Positions 15,359 to 25,178 of a stretch of 64,000 bases of DNA are shown here, piece by piece. The translations under genes were made by a program, and so were the position numbers. Positions within the stretch are counted from its first letter, which is position 1. Each line of letters opens with the position of its first letter. This DNA comes from Azospirillum doebereinerae. GTDB taxonomy: Bacteria; Pseudomonadota; Alphaproteobacteria; Azospirillales; Azospirillaceae. The notes under the pieces are model-generated. The model was not told the DNA's origin and made no database searches. It saw nothing but the letters and a program-made list of their open reading frames with translations. Where the stretch lies: contig NZ_RZIJ01000011.1 of the NCBI RefSeq assembly GCF_003989665.1, positions 147,034-211,033 of the forward strand. Direction: 5' to 3'.

Positions 15359-16714
15359 TCACTTGGCCTTCAAGAACGCCTCGACGTTCAGCAGGACCAG
15401 TTCGTTGTCGTCGGCCACGTTCGGCTCGCGGCTGCTGGAGTAGGGCAGGTTGTTGTCGTTGCCGACCACGATGTGCTGGGCGTCCACCACGTCGACGTTC
15501 TCGATGGTGAAGAACGGGAAGGCCAGCGCGCCGTCGGTCAGCGGCTTGCGCGCCTTCCTGTTCGGGTCGGCGATGCGCATCAGGTCGATGTAGCCGATCT
15601 TGCGCAGCGGGCCGCCGGCGTTGGCGTCGGTCAGCTCGATCTTGTAGACGCGCTTGAACTGGGCGACGCTGGAGAAGCAGTTGACGGTCGGCTGGCCCTG
15701 CGCGCAGGCCTTGTCGGCGGTGCCCTCGCCGTTGTCGCGCTCGATGATCAGGCCGGTGGTGGCGTCGATCATGTTGAAGTCGCCGATGGCGTTGCCGGCC
15801 TTCTCCAGCGCGTAGAGCCAGGACCGGCCCGACCACGCCTCCTTGGCCACGTCGAACTCCAGGACGCGCAGGGCGTCCTTGCCGTCAGCGGTCTTCTCGA
15901 ACGCCTTGGCGTCGGCGTTCCACAGCGGCCCTTCGAGCAGCGCGTAGAGGAACTTGCCGTCCTTGGACGAGGCCATGCCCTCGAAGCCCTTGGAGCGGCG
16001 GACCTGGAAGGCGACGCCGTCGGTCGGGCTGGCCGGGGTGGTGACGGCCGGGTTGTCGGGCGAGCGCACGACCTTGCCCTCCACCAGCGTGTCGAACACC
16101 GCCTGGACGCGGCCCTTGAGGTCGGCCTTGATCAGGAAGGGACCGAACTCGTCGCCGATCCAGAAGGAATCGCCGACGATCTGGAAGCTCTCCGTGTCGA
16201 AATCCGACCCGGTGAGGTAGCGCGTGTCGGTGCCCTCCTGGACGATGCGGAAGGGCACCTTCTTGTCGGGATCGTGCAGGAAGACGGTCTCCAGCCGCTC
16301 GAAGGCGCCGCTGGCGAAATCGACCTTGTAGCGGTTCAGGTACAGCATGCTGTCGGGCGAGTTGGCCTTGGCGCCGAAGCCGTTGTCGGTCAGGATCCAG
16401 AAGCTGCCGTCCGCCATGCGCTTGATGCCCGAATGGCCCTGCAACGGCTGGCCGGCGAAGGGCAGGGAGACGCCGGTCGGCCGGTCGGCCGATTTGCCCT
16501 CGACCGAGCCGATGGTGTCGACGCGGCGGCCGGTGGTGAACTTGCCCGAGACCTTCAGATCGGCGGGGGCGTCGGCGGGGGCGTCGACGAAGCTCTTGGC
16601 CGGCAGGATCGCGTGGCCGTCCAGGGTGGCGGGGAAGGCGTCCTGGGCGTGGGCGGTCGGCGTCAGCGACAGCGCGATCAGAGCCGCGCCCATGCAGGTC
16701 AGCGTGCGGAACAT
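15359..16714 (-). CDS. Secreted esterase-like phytase-family protein
   Basis: Exported protein of 451 residues with a signal peptide (MFRTLTCMGAALIALSLTPTAHA, cleavage expected near residue 23). The mature part matches the esterase-like activity of phytase family, a beta-propeller fold: GHSGIKRMADGSFWILTDNGFG near residue 105, DSFWIGDEFGPFLIKADLKG near 185, KGFEGMASSKDGKFLYALLEG near 250, and the C-terminal VVDAQHIVVGNDNNLPYSSS. Such proteins are periplasmic phosphoesterases or simply calcium-dependent beta-propellers; real phytase activity is not certain. The gene is divergent from the aromatic aminotransferase gene, with a 16-bp palindrome between. Confidence 0.85.
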   Translation of the reverse strand: MFRTLTCMGAALIALSLTPTAHAQDAFPATLDGHAILPAKSFVDAPADAPADLKVSGKFTTGRRVDTIGSVEGKSADRPTGVSLPFAGQPLQGHSGIKRMADGSFWILTDNGFGAKANSPDSMLYLNRYKVDFASGAFERLETVFLHDPDKKVPFRIVQEGTDTRYLTGSDFDTESFQIVGDSFWIGDEFGPFLIKADLKGRVQAVFDTLVEGKVVRSPDNPAVTTPASPTDGVAFQVRRSKGFEGMASSKDGKFLYALLEGPLWNADAKAFEKTADGKDALRVLEFDVAKEAWSGRSWLYALEKAGNAIGDFNMIDATTGLIIERDNGEGTADKACAQGQPTVNCFSSVAQFKRVYKIELTDANAGGPLRKIGYIDLMRIADPNRKARKPLTDGALAFPFFTIENVDVVDAQHIVVGNDNNLPYSSSREPNVADDNELVLLNVEAFLKAK

Positions 16715-16864
16715 TGTGCGGAGGCTCCAGGGGGAGGTTGCGGAATGGAAGGCCCCCTTATGCCGGGCGGCGTGTGTCGGGTTCGTGATGCTTCCGCTAT
16801 GGATTTTTGAACCTTGGGCCGGGCGGTTGCGGAACCTTGTGGACGGGAAACCGCGCCGGGCTTT

Positions 16865-16880
16865 CATACGACGTCGTATG
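16865..16880. promoter_or_regulatory. Perfect 16-bp palindrome, candidate operator
   Basis: CATACGACGTCGTATG, perfectly symmetric, in the middle of a divergent intergenic region. The same arms (CATACGA / TCGTATG) occur once more at 56695-56710 upstream of the DUF4406 gene. A dimeric regulator (GntR- or TetR-type) is a likely reader; identity unknown. Confidence 0.6.
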
Positions 16881-16983
16881 GGCACGCCATGGTCCCGCCA
16901 TGCGTGGCCGGCCCGGCTGTGCTGCGGATGCGAAGGGGGGATCGACAAGAGCGGGGGTTCCTGGCAATCCTCCCCGATGTGAG

Positions 16984-17003
16984 ACGGTTGCCGACGCAAC
17001 CGT
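16984..17003 (+). terminator. Leader hairpin before the aminotransferase (attenuator-like)
   Basis: ACGGTTGC CGAC GCAACCGT, an 8-bp stem with a 4-base loop followed by TTT, ending 36 bases before the start codon. The shape fits a weak intrinsic terminator in the mRNA leader. No leader peptide rich in aromatic codons was found, so ribosome-mediated attenuation is not supported. Confidence 0.35.
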
Positions 17004-17039
17004 TTTCCCTTCCTCCGCTGCAAGACCGGACACCCCGCC

Positions 17040-18212
17040 ATGTTCAACGCCCTTTCCCGCCAGCCCGACGACGCCCTGCTCGCCCTGATCGGCCTCTACA
17101 AACAGGACCCGCGCGCGGACAAGGTCGATCTGGGCGTCGGCGTCTACCGCGACGAGGAAGGGCGCACCCCGGTGTTCCGCGCGGTCAAGGCGGCCGAGCG
17201 CATCCTGCTCGACGGCCAGGACAGCAAGGCCTACATCGGGCTGGAGGGCGACACCGTCTATCTCGACCGGCTGTGGACCCTGGTGGGCGGCGAGGCCGGG
17301 GCGCGGGTGGCGTCCGCCGGGGTGCAGACTCCGGGCGGCTCGGGCGCGCTGCGGCTGGCGGCCGATCTGGCGCTGCGCGGCGGGGCGACGCGCATCTGGG
17401 TCGGCATGCCGAGTTGGCCCAACCACGCCGGCATCTTCGCCGCCGCCGGGCTGGAGGTCGCGACCTATCCCTTCTTCGACACCGCGACGCAGACGGTTCT
17501 GTTCGACCGCATGATCGAAGCGCTCGACGGCGCCGAGCCGGGCGACGTGGCGCTGCTGCACGGAAGCTGCCACAACCCGACCGGCGCCCCGCTGTCGCTC
17601 GATCAATGGGCGACGGTCGCCGCGACGCTGGAGAAGCGCGGGGTGCTGCCGCTGATCGATCTGGCCTATCAGGGCTTCGGCCGTGGGCTGGACGAGGACG
17701 CCGCCGGGCTGCGCCACGTCATCGCCTCGGTGCCGGAGGCGCTGGTCGCGGTGTCGTCGTCGAAGTCCTTCGGGCTGTACCGCGAGCGGACCGGCGCCAT
17801 CTTCGCCGTCGCGGCGGCGGCGGGCGCGGCCGATCTGGCGCGCTCCAACCTGATGGCGCTGGCCCGCACCAGCTATTCGATGCCGCCCGACCACGGCGCC
17901 GCCGTGGTGCGGACGATCCTGGGCGACGCGGCGCTGACCCGCGACTGGACCGACGAGTTGAACGTCATGCGCGCCCGCATCGAGGGGCTGCGCCGGGCGA
18001 TGGCCGCCGGGCTGCGCGGCGCGTGGCCGGCGCTGGACGCCGTCGAGCGCCAGGAGGGCATGTTCTCCCTGCTGCCGCTGACCGAGGCCGAGGTGCTGCG
18101 GCTGCGTTCCGAGCACGCGATCTACATGCCGACCTCGGGCCGCGTGAACATCGCCGGGCTGAAGACGGCCGAAGCGGAGGCCGTGATGGCGAAGATCGCG
18201 GCGCTGCGCTGA
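17040..18212 (+). CDS. Aromatic amino acid aminotransferase (TyrB/AspC class I)
   Basis: PLP-dependent class I aminotransferase, 390 residues, acting on aromatic amino acids or aspartate with 2-oxoglutarate in the cytoplasm. The start reads MFNALSRQPDDALLALIGLYKQDPRADKVDLGVGVYRD, as usual for this family. Also seen are LLHGSCHNPTGAPLS near residue 178, DLAYQGFGRGLDEDA near 208 and the PLP-Lys motif SSSKSFGLYRERTGA near 240. The C-terminus has the substrate-carboxylate Arg region MPTSGRVNIAGL. Tyrosine aminotransferase is the more likely annotation by overall look, but aspartate activity cannot be excluded. A YitT family membrane gene follows 34 bases downstream. Confidence 0.87.
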   Translation: MFNALSRQPDDALLALIGLYKQDPRADKVDLGVGVYRDEEGRTPVFRAVKAAERILLDGQDSKAYIGLEGDTVYLDRLWTLVGGEAGARVASAGVQTPGGSGALRLAADLALRGGATRIWVGMPSWPNHAGIFAAAGLEVATYPFFDTATQTVLFDRMIEALDGAEPGDVALLHGSCHNPTGAPLSLDQWATVAATLEKRGVLPLIDLAYQGFGRGLDEDAAGLRHVIASVPEALVAVSSSKSFGLYRERTGAIFAVAAAAGAADLARSNLMALARTSYSMPPDHGAAVVRTILGDAALTRDWTDELNVMRARIEGLRRAMAAGLRGAWPALDAVERQEGMFSLLPLTEAEVLRLRSEHAIYMPTSGRVNIAGLKTAEAEAVMAKIAALR

Positions 18213-18246
18213 GTTCGGACGCCTGACCAGGAAGCGGAGCGACGCC

Positions 18247-18891
18247 ATGTCCGACACCATCGCCACGCCGACCTCCCCGGCCGCCCAGACGGAGGTGGAG
18301 CGCCACCAGCTCTACGAGGACGCGCTGGCGATGCTGCTCGGCACGCTGTTCATCGCGCTGGGCATGATGCTCTACGCCAAGACCATGCTGCTGACCGGCA
18401 GCATCGCCGGGGTGGCGCTGCTGCTCAGCTACGTGACTCCGGTGTCGTTCGGCAGTTTGTTCTTCCTCATCAACCTGCCCTTCTACGCGCTGGCCTGGAA
18501 GCGGCTGGGCTGGCGCTTCACCCTGCGCACCTTCATCGCGGTGGGGCTGGTGACGCTGTTCTCGCGAATGACGGAATCCTGGATCGGCATCGCCCATCTC
18601 GACCCGGTCTACGCCACGGTGGTCGGCGGCGGGCTGTGCGGGACGGGGCTGCTGATGCTGTTCCGCCACCGCACGGGGCTGGGCGGCGTCAACATCCTGG
18701 CGATCTACCTCCAGGAGCGATACGGCGTCCGCGCCGGCTATTTCCAACTCGCCGTGGATCTGGCGATCCTGGCGGCGGCCTTCTTCGTGCTGACGCCCGA
18801 CCGCCTGCTGCTGTCGGTGGTGGGCGCCACCATCGTGAACATGATCCTCGCCATCAACCACAAGCCGGGCCGCTATCTGGGCGTGACCTGA
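18247..18891 (+). CDS. YitT family membrane protein
   Basis: A 214-residue integral membrane protein with about five to six helices (AMLLGTLFIALGMMLYAKTML, GSLFFLINLPFYALAWKRL, FIAVGLVTLFSR, ATVVGGGLCGTGLLMLF, VDLAILAAAFFVLTP). The TGLGGVNILAIYLQERYG segment and the repeat TGSIAGVALLLSYVT are typical of the YitT/DUF161 family. It is likely a transporter of unknown substrate. It lies 34 bases after the aminotransferase gene and probably shares its transcript, which could hint at amino-acid or keto-acid transport, but this is a weak inference. Confidence 0.82.
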   Translation: MSDTIATPTSPAAQTEVERHQLYEDALAMLLGTLFIALGMMLYAKTMLLTGSIAGVALLLSYVTPVSFGSLFFLINLPFYALAWKRLGWRFTLRTFIAVGLVTLFSRMTESWIGIAHLDPVYATVVGGGLCGTGLLMLFRHRTGLGGVNILAIYLQERYGVRAGYFQLAVDLAILAAAFFVLTPDRLLLSVVGATIVNMILAINHKPGRYLGVT

Positions 18892-18901
18892 GAGGCTCGC
18901 C

Positions 18902-19815
18902 TCAGCCTTTCGCGGGCCGCTTGGCGCCCAGCACGCAGGCCACGGCGGTCAGGATCAGCAGCAGCGCCACCGCCAGCCGGGGCGTCACGGGGTCGCCGAG
19001 AATCACCACCGCCCCGCCGACGCCGACGATGGGGATCAGCAGCGTGCTGACCGCCGCCTCGCCCACCGTCAGCCGGCGCACGGTGACGTACCACAGCGCC
19101 TGGGCGGCGCAGATCGAACACAGGATGTGCCACGCGAAGCCGACCCAGACGGCCGGATGAAGGTCGGCGACGGCCGGGCGGGTCTCCGTCGTCGCGGCGG
19201 CGATCATCGGCAGGGCGCAGACCACGTATTGCCAGCCGGTGATGACCGTCGGGCGCGCGCGCCAGACCCGCCGCTTCATCACGATGGTGCCGAGCGCCCA
19301 GGCCAGCGCCGCCCCCAGCATCAGCGCCGGGCCGAGCAGGGCGGCCGGCGGGGCCGACAGCGCCTCCGGCCCCATCAGCACCAGCAGCCCGGCCAGCCCG
19401 CAGGCCAGCCCGGCGAACTGGCGCCCGCCCGGCCGCTCGCCAAGCAGCGGGATCGCCAGCAGCGTCGCCCAGACCGGCATGGTGAAGGCGATGATGGCCG
19501 CCTGCGAGGTCGCCATCATCGTCTGCCCGAAGGCGGTGCACAGGTTGAAGGCCAGCACGTTGAACAGCCCGCCCAGCAGCAGCGCCGGCACCTCCGCCCG
19601 GTCCACCCGCAGGCGCTGGCCCGACAGCCGGGCGGCCCCCAGCAGCAGGACGGCGCCGGCCGTGAAGCCGATGGCCCGCAGGCTGAGCGGCGGCATCTGG
19701 GTCAGGATGGTCTTCACCGCCGGCCAGTTCAGGCCCCAGAACAGGCTGACCGTGGCGATCAGCGCGTATTTGACCGGATCGCGGCCGGTCCCGGCCGTGC
19801 CGGCGGTGGTGGCGC

Positions 19816-19819
<4 letters not shown>
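18902..19819 (-). CDS. DMT superfamily transporter (EamA family)
   Basis: A 305-residue inner-membrane protein with ten hydrophobic helices in two EamA halves; typical markers are FWGLNWPAVKTILTQMPPLSLRAIGF at the start of the first half and the LLIPIVGVGGAVVILGDPVTPRL segment near the end of the second. Such proteins export amino acids or related metabolites. Its ATG at 19819 overlaps the stop of the HDAC-like gene (ATGA), so the two are translated together. This is the last gene of a leftward block that begins near 31149. Confidence 0.85.
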
Positions 19820-20865
<1,046 letters not shown>

Positions 20866-20905
20866 CGGGGAAACTCCGGGGCGGAAGGGCGGACCGATCG
20901 CTGGA

Positions 20906-21014
20906 AGCCCCTCTCCCCTTGCGGGAGAGGGGTTGGGGTGAGGGGCAAGCAAATCCTTTCGCCTACGGCGAATACACCTCATCCCAACCCTTCTCCCGCA
21001 AGGGGAGAAGGGCT
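20906..21014. repeat. GC-rich palindromic repeat, family C copy 1
   Basis: Two hairpins, AGCCCCTCTCCC CTTGC GGGAGAGGGG and CCCTTCTCCC GCAAG GGGAGAAGGG, joined by TTGGGGTGAGGGG and its complement CCTCATCCCAA, so the whole element is itself palindromic. The second hairpin recurs at 62797-62825. Located between the carbamoylase-type and HDAC-like genes. Confidence 0.75.
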
Positions 21015-21067
21015 CTTCGCTTGGTTCGAGCGATTGCCTGGGGCGGGAGAGGGCGATGCGGGCGGGG

Positions 21068-22309
21068 TCAGGCGGCGCCGGCCGTGGCGACCAAGGCTTC
21101 GAACAGCACGGCGGCGCCGCGTGCGCCGTCGGCAGGGGCGATGTTCTCGACCTCGTTGTGGCTGATGCCGTCCTCGCAGGGGATGAAGACCATCGCGGTC
21201 GGCACCTTGCCCGCCACATAGACCGCGTCGTGCCCGGCGCCCGACACGATGTCGCGGTGGCTGAACCCGAAGCCCGCCGCCGCGTCGCGCACGCGTTTCA
21301 CCAGCGTGGCATCGAAGGGCGTGGGCGGGAACTCCCAGAAATCCGCGACCTCGGCGGTCACCCCGGCCTCATCGGCGATGGCGGCGACGGCGTCGCGGAA
21401 GCGGCGGTCCATGCCGGCCAGCGTCGCGGCGTCGGGGTGGCGCAGATCCACCGTGAAGAACACCCGGCCGGGGATGACGTTGCGCGAATGCGGGTGGACG
21501 TCGAGGATGCCGACCGTCGTGCAGGCGTCGCCGGGCGTCTCCAGCCCCAGCGCCTGCACCGCCGTCACCATCCGGGCCGACGCCACCAGCGCGTCGCGGC
21601 GCAGGCGCATCGGGGTCGGGCCGGCGTGGGCCTCGACGCCGGTGACCGTCACCTCGTACCAGCGCTGCCCTTGCGCGCCGGTGACGACGCCGATCTCCTT
21701 CTCCTCGACCTCCAGCACCGGGCCCTGCTCGATGTGGGCCTCCAGATAGGCGTGCATCGGGTGCTCGACCGGGGCGTCGCCGGCGTAGCCGGTGCGGACC
21801 AGCTCGTCGCCCAGCCGGGCGCCGTCCTGGGCGATCTTGTCGAGGATCTCGTCGAGCGTGAACACGCCGGTCGCCACCCCCGACCCCATCATCGGCGGCG
21901 AGAAGCGCGAGCCCTCCTCGTTGGTCCAGACGGCGACCTCGACGGGATGGCGGGTGGCGAGGCCCCGGTCGTTCAGCGAGCGGATCACCTCCAGCCCGGC
22001 TAGCACGCCGAACACGCCGTCGAAGCGGCCGCCGGTCGGCTGGGTGTCGAGGTGGCTGCCCATCACCACCGGGGGGAGGCTCGGGTCGCTGCCGGGGCGG
22101 CGGGCGAAGATGTTGCCGACGCGGTCGACGGTGACCGTGCAGCCGGCGGCCTCGCACCAGGACACGAACAGGTCGCGCCCGGCCTTGTCCTCGTCGGACA
22201 GCGCGAGGCGGCAGCTTCCGCCCTTGGCCGTGGCGCCGATCTCCGCCATCGCGGCGAGGCTGGCCCACAGCCGGTCGGGGTTGATGGGCAGATTGGAGGG
22301 CAGGGACAT
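21068..22309 (-). CDS. M20-family Zn hydrolase, N-carbamoyl-L-amino acid hydrolase / allantoate amidohydrolase type
   Basis: Cytoplasmic metal-dependent amidohydrolase of 413 residues. The metal ligands lie in MGSHLDTQPTGGRFDG near residue 83 and WTNEEGSRFSPPMMGSG near 128; other family segments are EAHIEQGPVLE near 190, GVEAHAGPTPMRLRRDAL in the lid domain, and the C-terminal SGAGHDAVYVAGKVPTAMVF. The family splits N-carbamoyl amino acids, allantoate, ureidoglycine or beta-ureidopropionate; the exact one cannot be told here. It sits in the leftward block with an ABC transporter and a second M20 enzyme, consistent with breakdown of an imported amide compound. Confidence 0.87.
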   Translation of the reverse strand: MSLPSNLPINPDRLWASLAAMAEIGATAKGGSCRLALSDEDKAGRDLFVSWCEAAGCTVTVDRVGNIFARRPGSDPSLPPVVMGSHLDTQPTGGRFDGVFGVLAGLEVIRSLNDRGLATRHPVEVAVWTNEEGSRFSPPMMGSGVATGVFTLDEILDKIAQDGARLGDELVRTGYAGDAPVEHPMHAYLEAHIEQGPVLEVEEKEIGVVTGAQGQRWYEVTVTGVEAHAGPTPMRLRRDALVASARMVTAVQALGLETPGDACTTVGILDVHPHSRNVIPGRVFFTVDLRHPDAATLAGMDRRFRDAVAAIADEAGVTAEVADFWEFPPTPFDATLVKRVRDAAAGFGFSHRDIVSGAGHDAVYVAGKVPTAMVFIPCEDGISHNEVENIAPADGARGAAVLFEALVATAGAA

Positions 22310-22363
22310 GGGGCAGGGCTCCAGGGAGCGGGAGGATGGATGGGATGGTGGGAGAGCGCCTTG

Positions 22364-22466
22364 CCCCCTCCCTAACCCTCCCCCGCTGCGCGGGAGAGGG
22401 GACCGTGAGGATGCGGGGGCCGGCTCCCTCTCCCGCCAAGGGCGGGGGAGGGTTGGGGAGGGGGCC
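22364..22466. repeat. GC-rich palindromic repeat, family B copy 3
   Basis: CCCCCTCCC ... GGGAGGGGG ends with two hairpins (CCCCCGC TGC GCGGG and CTCTCCCGCC AAG GGCGGGGGAG types). It ends 10 bases before the stop of the PanE-like gene. Confidence 0.75.
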
Positions 22467-22475
22467 GCCCTGCGC

Positions 22476-23462
22476 TCACGCCGCCAGCTCGCTGCGGCGC
22501 TCGCGCGCCCGCAGATCGACCAGCGCCAGGACCGCGCGCATCATCGGCACCTCGGCGCCGACCCGCTCGGCCAGCTCGATCACCGCGCCGAGGATGGCGT
22601 CCAGCTCCAGCCGGCGCCCGGCCTCGTAGTCCTGGAGCATCGAGGTCTTGAACTCGCCGACGCCGGCGGCCATGGCGATGCGCTCGTCCACGCTGGTGGC
22701 GAAGGTCACGCCCAGGCGTTCGGCGACCGTCTTGGCCTCCAGCATCAGGGCGCGGCCGACGTCGCGGGTGCCGGGGTCGTTGCACAGCCGGCCCAGCGTG
22801 GCGCCGGTCAGCACGCTCAAGGGGTTGAAGCCCAGATTGCCCCACAGCTTCACCCAGACCGCCTGCCGGATGTCGGCGGTCCGCGCGGGCTGGAAGCCGG
22901 CCTGCCCGAACAGGGTGACGATGCGGTCCACGACGGGACGGTCGCGGTCGGCGGCGTCGCCGAAGACGAAACGCTGGTCGCTGATGTGACGGATTCGGGT
23001 CGGGCCGTCGCCCTCCACCGCGACGAAGGTCGTGGCGCCGACCACCCGGTCGGGGTCGATGGAGCGCCACAGCAGACCGTCGGGATCGACGCTGCGCAGC
23101 GGCCGGTCGGCCAGCGGCTCGGGCTGCCCGTGCGGGTACCACCAGGGAACGCCGTTGATCATCGGCACGATGGCGGTCTCCGGCCCCAGCAGCGGCGCCA
23201 GCGTGTCCACCGTGCCGCGCAGCGCGTGCGCCTTGACGCAGAGGATCACCACGTCCTGATGCCCGAGCGACAGGGAATCGTCGGTGACGCGCGGGTGCAG
23301 CCGGGCGACGCGGTTGAGCGGCGTGACCATGGTCAGCCCGTCGCGCCGGATCGCGGCGGCGGCGTTGGGGCGGGCGACCAGCGTCACCTCCGCCTCGGTG
23401 GCGCCGAGCCGCGCGGTCAGCAGCCCGCCGACAGCACCGGCCCCGACGATGGCGACCTTCAT
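22476..23462 (-). CDS. 2-dehydropantoate 2-reductase family oxidoreductase (PanE/ApbA-like)
   Basis: NADP-dependent ketopantoate-reductase-fold enzyme, 328 residues. Seen are the N-terminal nucleotide-binding loop VGAGAVGGLLTARLG, the CVKAHAL motif near residue 98 (conserved Lys), WVKLWGNLGFNPLSVLTG near 205 (catalytic Lys and Asn) and SMLQDYEAGRRLELDAI near 275 (substrate acid residue). It is not near pan biosynthesis genes; it is coupled to the ABC ATPase gene (overlapping ATGA at 23459-23462), so a catabolic oxidoreductase of the PanE fold is more likely than the biosynthetic enzyme. Its substrate is unknown. Confidence 0.85.
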   Translation of the reverse strand: MKVAIVGAGAVGGLLTARLGATEAEVTLVARPNAAAAIRRDGLTMVTPLNRVARLHPRVTDDSLSLGHQDVVILCVKAHALRGTVDTLAPLLGPETAIVPMINGVPWWYPHGQPEPLADRPLRSVDPDGLLWRSIDPDRVVGATTFVAVEGDGPTRIRHISDQRFVFGDAADRDRPVVDRIVTLFGQAGFQPARTADIRQAVWVKLWGNLGFNPLSVLTGATLGRLCNDPGTRDVGRALMLEAKTVAERLGVTFATSVDERIAMAAGVGEFKTSMLQDYEAGRRLELDAILGAVIELAERVGAEVPMMRAVLALVDLRARERRSELAA

Positions 23463-25111
23463 GATGCGGCTCCCACGACCGGCGCCTTCTGCAGGTCGTC
23501 CGGGATGTGCCACGCCTTGCCGGGGATGGCGTCGAGCAGGGTGCGGGTGTAGGCGTCGCGCGGGTGGGTGAAGACCTGCCGCGAGGTCCCCATCTCGACG
23601 ATCTTGCCGCGCCGCATCACCGCGATGGTGTCGCAGACCTGGGCCGCGACCCGCAAATCGTGGGTGATGAACAGCATGGCGAGGCCGAGCCGCTTGCGGA
23701 TGTCGTCCAGCAGCTCCAGCACCTGCCCCTGCACCGACACGTCGAGCGCCGAGACCGGCTCGTCGGCGACCAGCAGCTTGGGCTCCATGGCGAGCGCGCG
23801 GGCGATGCCGACGCGCTGGCGCTGCCCGCCGGAGAACTCGTGCGGGAAGCGGTCGGCCGCCGAGCCGTCGAGCCCGACCATCGCCAGCAGCTCGCGCGCC
23901 CGTTTCAGCGCCTTGTTGCGGTCCTCGCCGAAGGCGACGGGGCCTTGCGCGATGATGTCGCCGATGCGGTGGCGCGGGTTCAGCGAGGCGTAGGGATCCT
24001 GGAACACCATCTGCACCCGCCGCCGGTAGGGGCGGAAGCCCTTGGCGTCGAGCGACAGCAGGTCGGTGCCCTCGAACAGGATGCGGCCCGAATCCGGCTT
24101 GATCAGGCCGACGATGCTGCGGCCGAGCGTCGATTTGCCGGAGCCGGATTCGCCGACCAGCCCGACCGTCTCGCCGGGGTGGATGGTCAGCGACAGGTCG
24201 TCGCCGGCCACCACGGGCTTGGACTTCCTGAACAGCCCGCCGCCGACGTGGAAGGTCTTGCGCACCTTCTCGGCGACCAGCAGCGGCGCGCCGGACTTGG
24301 CGTGGTCGTCGCGGTGCTCGATGTAGTGGGGGACCGAGGCGATCAGTTGCCGGGTGTAGGGGTGCTGCGGGCGGTTCAGCACGTCGCCGGCTGCGCCGTA
24401 CTCCACCAGCTTGCCGTGGCGCATCACCGCGACGCGGTGGGCGATCTCCGCCACCACGCCGAAGTCGTGGGTGATGAACATCATGCCCATGTGGCGCTCG
24501 GCCTGGATCGCGCGGATCAGGTCGAGGATCTGCTTCTGGGTGGTGACGTCGAGCGCCGTGGTCGGCTCGTCGGCGATCAGGATGTCGGGCTGGCAGGCCA
24601 GCGCCATGGCGATCATCACGCGCTGGCGTTGGCCGCCCGACAGGCGGAACGGGTAGGCGTCGGCCAGCTCCGCCGGGTTGGGCAGGCCGACCTGATCGAG
24701 AAGCTCCACCACGCGGGCGTGCCGGGCCGGGGCGGGCAGGGGGGTGTGGGCGCGCAGCGATTCGCCGATCTGCCGGCCCACCCGCATCAGCGGGTTCAGC
24801 GCGGTCATCGGCTCTTGGAACACCATGGCGATGCGGCCGCCGCGCAAAGACCGTTGCTCGGCCTCGGGCATGGTCAGCACGTCCCTGCCCTTGAACAGCA
24901 GGCTGCCGGCGGAGACCCGCACATGCGGGTGCGGCAGCAGGCCCATCATGGCGTGGGCGGTCATCGACTTGCCCGAGCCGGACTCGCCGACGACGCAGAG
25001 AATCTCGTTCGCGTTGAGCGTGAAGGTCAGGTTGTCCACCGCCAGCGGGCGGTCGGCGCCGGGCGGCAGCGCGATGCTGAGGCCGCGAACGTCCAGCAAG
25101 GGAACGGTCAT
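23459..25111 (-). CDS. Dipeptide/oligopeptide-type ABC transporter, fused double ATPase (DppD-DppF)
   Basis: Two ABC ATPase halves in one 550-residue chain, as in GsiA/YejF. Each half has a Walker A GESGSGKS (near residues 38 and 325), a signature (LSGGQRQRV and [15 protein letters not shown]), Walker B ([12 protein letters not shown] and [12 protein letters not shown]) and the C-terminal oligopeptide-transporter extension ([28 protein letters not shown]). The start is put at the ATG at 25111, which has GGAG 9 bases upstream and gives the normal N-terminus [13 protein letters not shown]. An in-frame ATG at 25174 would add 21 low-complexity residues. It energises the two permeases encoded just upstream. 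Confidence 0.88.
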   Translation of the reverse strand: MTVPLLDVRGLSIALPPGADRPLAVDNLTFTLNANEILCVVGESGSGKSMTAHAMMGLLPHPHVRVSAGSLLFKGRDVLTMPEAEQRSLRGGRIAMVFQEPMTALNPLMRVGRQIGESLRAHTPLPAPARHARVVELLDQVGLPNPAELADAYPFRLSGGQRQRVMIAMALACQPDILIADEPTTALDVTTQKQILDLIRAIQAERHMGMMFITHDFGVVAEIAHRVAVMRHGKLVEYGAAGDVLNRPQHPYTRQLIASVPHYIEHRDDHAKSGAPLLVAEKVRKTFHVGGGLFRKSKPVVAGDDLSLTIHPGETVGLVGESGSGKSTLGRSIVGLIKPDSGRILFEGTDLLSLDAKGFRPYRRRVQMVFQDPYASLNPRHRIGDIIAQGPVAFGEDRNKALKRARELLAMVGLDGSAADRFPHEFSGGQRQRVGIARALAMEPKLLVADEPVSALDVSVQGQVLELLDDIRKRLGLAMLFITHDLRVAAQVCDTIAVMRRGKIVEMGTSRQVFTHPRDAYTRTLLDAIPGKAWHIPDDLQKAPVVGAAS

Positions 25112-25178
25112 GTCGGTCGTCTCCGGCACGGCTTGGGCCTGGGAAGGGGGGCCTGGGAAGGGAGTTCGGCTCATCGGA

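Larger units (their letters stand above)
16715..17039. other. Divergent promoter region between esterase-like gene and aminotransferase
   Basis: 325 bases without a gene. It holds the palindrome at 16865-16880 and a hairpin at 16984-17003 just before the aminotransferase start. I could not find a convincing -35/-10 pair by eye. Confidence 0.6.

Noticed and set aside
13472..16810. 1112-codon open frame on the + strand across the monooxygenase and esterase-like genes
   Set aside because: Spans two real minus-strand genes and a palindromic repeat; low-complexity Arg/Ala/Gly translation with no domain.
25112..25174. Upstream start for the fused ABC ATPase
   Set aside because: Adds 21 Pro/Ser/Ala-rich residues not expected in the family and lacks a Shine-Dalgarno; the ATG at 25111 has GGAG.
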